A stretch of 64,000 nt of DNA. Origin: Oasisia sp. SBJ-2009 (taxonomy: Eukaryota > Annelida > Polychaeta > Sabellida > Siboglinidae). Shown here piece after piece: positions 60,005-64,000 of the stretch; position 1 is the stretch's first letter; each line of letters starts with the position of its first letter. The position numbers and the translations under genes were made by a program. The notes under the pieces were generated by a model. The model was given only the letters and a program-made list of their open reading frames with translations. It was not told the origin of the DNA and ran no database searches. Where the stretch lies: contig OZ024857.1 of assembly GCA_964017155.1 (NCBI GenBank), forward strand, positions 38,623,141 through 38,687,140. Reading direction: 5' to 3'.

Positions 60005-62440
60005 ATGTATACCTACGCGTATTCGGCATGCCAATTGTTTCGTCGCTCTTGTTCGTCACGCATGAATGCCACCACATGGAGGACCTTGGTTGATCTTGGC
60101 CTTGCTGCCAGGTTACCAACGAGGCGTGGCTGCCGGGGCGGCACTCGGAAACAAAGGGCAATTGCACGAGTGGTCGGATGTCGACCACCCACTGACCGGC
60201 CATGTACACGCCCTTGTAACAACAACCTACTGCAAATACCAATTGTGCGCTTGCCAGAAACTGTGACAAAGACCAAATTTGCCCTGATTAACGCCAGGTC
60301 TCTGCGAAATAAAACTGTACTTGTCCATGACTACGTCGATGACTGTTCTGCGGACATTGTGGCTCTAACAGAAACCTGGCTGAGAGATGAGGACAACGTT
60401 TCAGTGTCCGAACTCTGTAGAGATACTTTCTCGTTTGCTCACCAGCCACGTTGTGGCGCTCGTCGCGGAGGAGGCGTTGGAGTACTTTTTCGTAAAGCAT
60501 TCCAGCTCGTGTCACGTGTTAGTGTTGACACGTGCGCATCCGAAACGCTTTCCGTTACTCTACGTAATGCCCGCATCGAATTGAACTTTATTTCGGTCAC
60601 AACAACATACAAACATAAGCATGAACATGATTATAAAAATGTAACCGTGGAGATCCTTTGCATCTGTATCGACTGCACAACCCGTGTTATTGTAATGTAT
60701 AGACCGCCAAGTTCATGTTTTAAAACTTTCCTGGATGATGTCTCTAAGGTATTGTTAATCGCTGCTGCTCACCCCACAGAAAGGATCGTATGTGGTGACT
60801 TCAACACTAGATATAAAGATTCAACCTGCACTGACGCGATTAACCTAGCAGATTTGCTCGACACATCCGGTTTTGTACAACATGTCAGTGGTGCTACTCA
60901 CGAACGAGGTAACACACTAGACTTGATCATAACTGCGAAAACATCTAGTCTACTCGCAACACCTGTAAGCCCGACTACTCTGCTCACAGATCATTATGCG
61001 CTCGAGTGTGACCTTAACGTCGTAAAGCTTGAACGTCCGAAACGTCGAGTGCGTTATCGAAAGTTCGCGTCGACTGACAAGCGGGCTTTCACTGCTGACA
61101 TCCGTGACGCATTCGCCGTGACCTCCGGAACCACCGTTGAGTCCACCGACAACTACAACACCGCTGTCGAGGCCATCGTCAACAAGCACGCGCCGGTCGT
61201 CACACGTGTCATCGCTGATCGTCCGAAGACCCCGTGGCACACGGAAAAATTGTCCTGTGCGAAACGTGACCTCCGTCGCGCCGAACGCCGATGGCGAAAG
61301 ACAAGACTCACTGTCCACAGACAGATCTATACGACGCTTCGAGACGAATATCGCCGCCATCTCGCTGCTACGAAGGCCAGTCACTTCTGTGCAGTTATAA
61401 GTGAGGCTGGACACAACATGAAAAAAAATTTCGGCGTCACGAATGCACTGCTCGGCCGATCTGTACCAGCTCAGTTACCTGAGACATCTAATGACGTAGC
61501 TCTGGCTGGGACATTTCAACAGTTTTTCGTCGAGAAAATCACTGACATACGTCGTTCAATTGACTCGCGTGCCGTGACGACCACCACTTTTGATCGGCAG
61601 CCGTGTGATGATTACCAACCTGCTCAACTCTGCGAATTTACGCCAGCAACGACTGCAGACATCAGACGGATCATTTTGCAGTCGTCTGCGAAATCCTGCA
61701 CCCTCGACCAGATGCCAACGAGCCTGCTCAAAGAAAACATCGACATACTAGTACCGGTGTATACAGTCATCGTTAACTCGTCACTAGAATCCGGTATCGT
61801 ACCTGCGGCCATGAAGCACGCAATTGTAACACCGCTCCTGAAGAAACGCGGTCTCGACGTTAACTGTCTGACAAACTACCGTCCGATATCGAACTTAAGT
61901 TTTCTATCGAAAACACTAGAGCGGTACGTTGCCAGTGAACTTCGCCACTACCTCGACACAAACGGCTTCAACGACCCATTTCAGAGCGCGTACCGGCCCA
62001 AACACAGCACAGAAACAGCGCTAGTGCGAATACATGAAGACCTGATACAGGCAGTGGATTCACAGCATGGCGTACTGCTTGTGCTATTAGATCTCAGCGC
62101 AGCGTTTGACACGCTGGACCACAGCACTCTCCTGCATCGTCTTCGTGCTATCGGACTAAACCAGACAGTGCTGGCTTGGTTTAGTTCATACTTAGTAGGC
62201 CGCACGAACGCAGTAAAGATACGCGAAGTTACATCTGCTCCGGTGATTATTCAACATGGTGTTCCACAGGGCTCGGTTCTTGGTCCACTACTATTTAACA
62301 TTTACTTTTTACCTATTACGGACATTTTCGATCGCCACCAGATCCGCTATCATATATATACGCAGACGACACTCAATTGTACGCTGAGTGCCCGCCATCG
62401 AGTCACGCTGATGCACAACGAAAAATCGAGGAATGCGTGA
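60005..62440 (+). CDS. LINE endonuclease and reverse transcriptase (811 codons, ends at a frameshift in the RT active site)
   Basis: Residues 40-51 are a basic RRGCRGGTRKQR segment. The endonuclease begins FALINARSLRNKT (about 92) with ALTETWLRDED (catalytic Glu about 123), GGGVGVLFRK, VMYRPPSS, VCGDFNTR and LLTDHYALECDL. RT follows: DQMPTSLLKEN, LTNYRPISNLSFLSKTLERY, FQSAYRPKHSTETALVR, LDLSAAFDTLDH (motif A) and GVPQGSVLGPLLFNIY (motif B). At 62350-62360 a TA-rich run (CATATATATACGC) appears to have gained two bases, so the expected YADD turns into a different frame and the protein ends at 62440. Without that lesion the domain order is complete. Confidence 0.9.
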   Translation: MYTYAYSACQLFRRSCSSRMNATTWRTLVDLGLAARLPTRRGCRGGTRKQRAIARVVGCRPPTDRPCTRPCNNNLLQIPIVRLPETVTKTKFALINARSLRNKTVLVHDYVDDCSADIVALTETWLRDEDNVSVSELCRDTFSFAHQPRCGARRGGGVGVLFRKAFQLVSRVSVDTCASETLSVTLRNARIELNFISVTTTYKHKHEHDYKNVTVEILCICIDCTTRVIVMYRPPSSCFKTFLDDVSKVLLIAAAHPTERIVCGDFNTRYKDSTCTDAINLADLLDTSGFVQHVSGATHERGNTLDLIITAKTSSLLATPVSPTTLLTDHYALECDLNVVKLERPKRRVRYRKFASTDKRAFTADIRDAFAVTSGTTVESTDNYNTAVEAIVNKHAPVVTRVIADRPKTPWHTEKLSCAKRDLRRAERRWRKTRLTVHRQIYTTLRDEYRRHLAATKASHFCAVISEAGHNMKKNFGVTNALLGRSVPAQLPETSNDVALAGTFQQFFVEKITDIRRSIDSRAVTTTTFDRQPCDDYQPAQLCEFTPATTADIRRIILQSSAKSCTLDQMPTSLLKENIDILVPVYTVIVNSSLESGIVPAAMKHAIVTPLLKKRGLDVNCLTNYRPISNLSFLSKTLERYVASELRHYLDTNGFNDPFQSAYRPKHSTETALVRIHEDLIQAVDSQHGVLLVLLDLSAAFDTLDHSTLLHRLRAIGLNQTVLAWFSSYLVGRTNAVKIREVTSAPVIIQHGVPQGSVLGPLLFNIYFLPITDIFDRHQIRYHIYTQTTLNCTLSARHRVTLMHNEKSRNA

Positions 62441-63216
62441 GTGATATTAGACAGTGGCTGGATTACAACCACCTTCTTCTAAACGAGGCGAAGACCGAAG
62501 CAATCGTTTTTTTCGTTCCTCCGCTGTCCACTCGCCTTCCTCGTTGTCCACCATATGTGTATGCGGGTCATCTATATCACTGTCGCTAACTGTTCGTGAT
62601 ATAGGCGGTTTTACTTGACAGCCGACTTGACATGTCAGCGCAAGTATCGAACGTCTGCCGTGCTGCATACTCAAATTTATTTCGTATTGCCAAAATACGA
62701 ACAAGTCTGACAACTGCAGCATGCAAGACTCTCGTCCACGCCCTCGTCACATCACGGCTAGACTACGGAAACGCAGTCCTGTATGGCATCTCCCACCGCC
62801 TCTTGTACCGCCTTGAGATGGTGCAGCGCTCGGCGGCCAGAGTAGTGCTGCGGCTCAGGCGCGGTGACCGGCGAAGCATGACGGCCGCATTGAAACAACT
62901 GCACTGGTTGCCCGTGAAGTATCGCATCGAGTACAAGATACTCGTCATTGTGTTTCGCGCCCTACACGAGCGGACGCCGGCGTACATTGCCTCGCTGATC
63001 ACACCGTACGTGCCGCGTCGCGCCCTGCGATCTGCAGACCGCGCGTTGCTAGTGGTTCCTCGGCACAACCTCGAACGTTATGGACGCCGCTCATTCTCTC
63101 GTGCAGGACCAACTCTTTGGAACGCACTACCTGAGGACTTGCGTTCTACAGTGTGCATGAACAAGTTTAAAACACACCTTAAGACTTATTATTTCAAGAT
63201 TGCTTTTAATGTCTAG
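62361..63216 (+). pseudogene. LINE reverse transcriptase C-terminal part in shifted frames
   Basis: From 62361 another frame continues with a QLYAEC-like segment after the active site and HLLLNEAKTEAIVFF. Two more frame changes lie near 62560 and 62605. From 62632 a clean frame runs to 63216: CKTLVHALVTSRLDYGNAVL, LKQLHWLPVKYRIEYKILV and GPTLWNALPEDLRS, the usual C-terminus of this LINE group. Confidence 0.8.
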
Positions 63217-63739
63217 TTTTTCTACACCTTTCATCCTTTTATATTTTTATTTATTTACTTATTAAATTTTAGTCTTAATTAGCTCAACCAGCATGTCATT
63301 TTAATTATTTGTTAATTAATAGTTTACAAATTAACATATATTTGAGTTTTTTTATAATTACAATTGACACAACTATTATATTGCTGTAGTCATTTGTTAA
63401 TAATTAAGTACTATGTATATTATTATATATTTATTTATTCTGCTACTTTATATACATATATATATGTATGTATATTTTCTTGACTACATTGACATATGAT
63501 ATAGACTACAACTATGCCATCTCTGTTTAATGTTAGTTTCTCTTGTAGTTCTCTACAACACTGATTTAGACAAACGTTCTCATATGTTTTACTTGTACTT
63601 TTATTTTATTTATTTCTTAGGATGTTTTAATGTTGTAAACACTACCGAACAGAGTTTGTACTTTGGATTTTAGTGTCTAAATAAAGTGTATTATTATTAT
63701 TATATCATGTTCATCAATAGTATTATCATCATAATCATC

Positions 63740-64000
63740 GGCTTCTATTCGTGTGGGAACCACGCACCAAGTTGCCAGAGTGTTCGGCAAAACGATCAAC
63801 TGCCACCGATGATAAGTAAGTGCGAAAGAAAGATGCCATTGTCAGGGCGAAAGCATCGCTAGCAAATCTGAAGCAAGGTGAAGTAGTGCTATTGAAACAA
63901 ACACAGTTGAAGAAGCTATCTACTCCTTTTGCGTCCACACCGCTGGTCGTCAGCGACACGAAAGGATCAATGATCACTGCTCAACGAGAGGACCGTTCGT
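63740..64000 (+). pseudogene. Gypsy integrase C-terminal fragment at window edge
   Basis: The plus-strand frame reads VRKKDAIVRAKASLANLKQG, EVVLLKQTQLKKLSTPF and VSDTKGSMITAQR, the beta-barrel-like C-terminal domain that follows the integrase core in many Ty3/Gypsy elements. A stop before VRKKD and the junction with the LINE tail at 63700 show it is a remnant. It continues past the end of the window. Confidence 0.6.

Larger units (their letters stand above)
60005..63696 (+). mobile_element. LINE (CR1/L2 group), about 3.7 kb, nearly complete
   Basis: It carries a long endonuclease-RT open frame, a continuation in other frames, a 3' untranslated part and an ATTATTATTATT tail ending near 63700. 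It belongs to the same broad group as the LINE at 26359-30128 (shared basic RRGCRGG.RKQR motif and domain order) but is clearly a different family. Lesions are confined to about 62350-62620. Confidence 0.85.

Overview
The window looks like a stretch of an invertebrate animal genome: intron-rich genes with consensus GT-AG splice sites, very many long microsatellites and minisatellites, and a heavy load of LINE, LTR, hAT-like, MITE and SINE sequence. Nothing prokaryotic is present. I cannot name the species; a marine invertebrate is a guess. No alignment or search was run, so every similarity statement comes from reading.

Host genes. A partial plus-strand gene (last two exons, 2693-3943) encodes the transmembrane end of a single-pass membrane protein. 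It converges on a complete minus-strand gene (coding 18806 down to 5982, six exons, 191 aa) for cysteine string protein (DNAJC5-type synaptic J protein). A second, divergent copy of that gene lies upstream of it (24913 down to 21565) with four open downstream exons but no recognisable start exon or first J-domain exon. The whole locus, flanks included, appears to be a tandem duplication: copy A about 5630-20470, copy B about 21220-59670. Copy B has been stretched from about 15 kb to about 38 kb by transposons. A third possible gene, of unknown function, lies on the minus strand at 36615-41101.

Mobile elements, left to right: a MITE (3008-3490); a 4.64-kb fold-back element with about 1.55-kb terminal inverted repeats and 5-bp target duplications (6122-10759) inside the last intron of cysteine string protein A, carrying pieces of a PIN-like nuclease plus CXC-motif protein; a 724-bp hAT-like element that carries a fragment of the cysteine string protein 3' end (11004-11727); a second hAT-like element (14438-15908) carrying a LINE fragment; a LINE 3' end that runs into a 450-bp hexamer array (23044-24045); a nearly intact LINE (26359-30128) inserted in a second MITE copy; an RTE-like LINE fragment (30700-32420); a 22.4-kb nested LTR retrotransposon complex (34332-56709); an L2/Rex1-like LINE fragment (57960-59515); a second CR1/L2-group LINE (60005-63696); and a Gypsy integrase tail at the right edge.

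Because the two halves of the duplication act as each other's empty site, several insertions (fold-back element, 22.4-kb LTR complex) can be delimited to the base with their target duplications, which is the main strength of this annotation.
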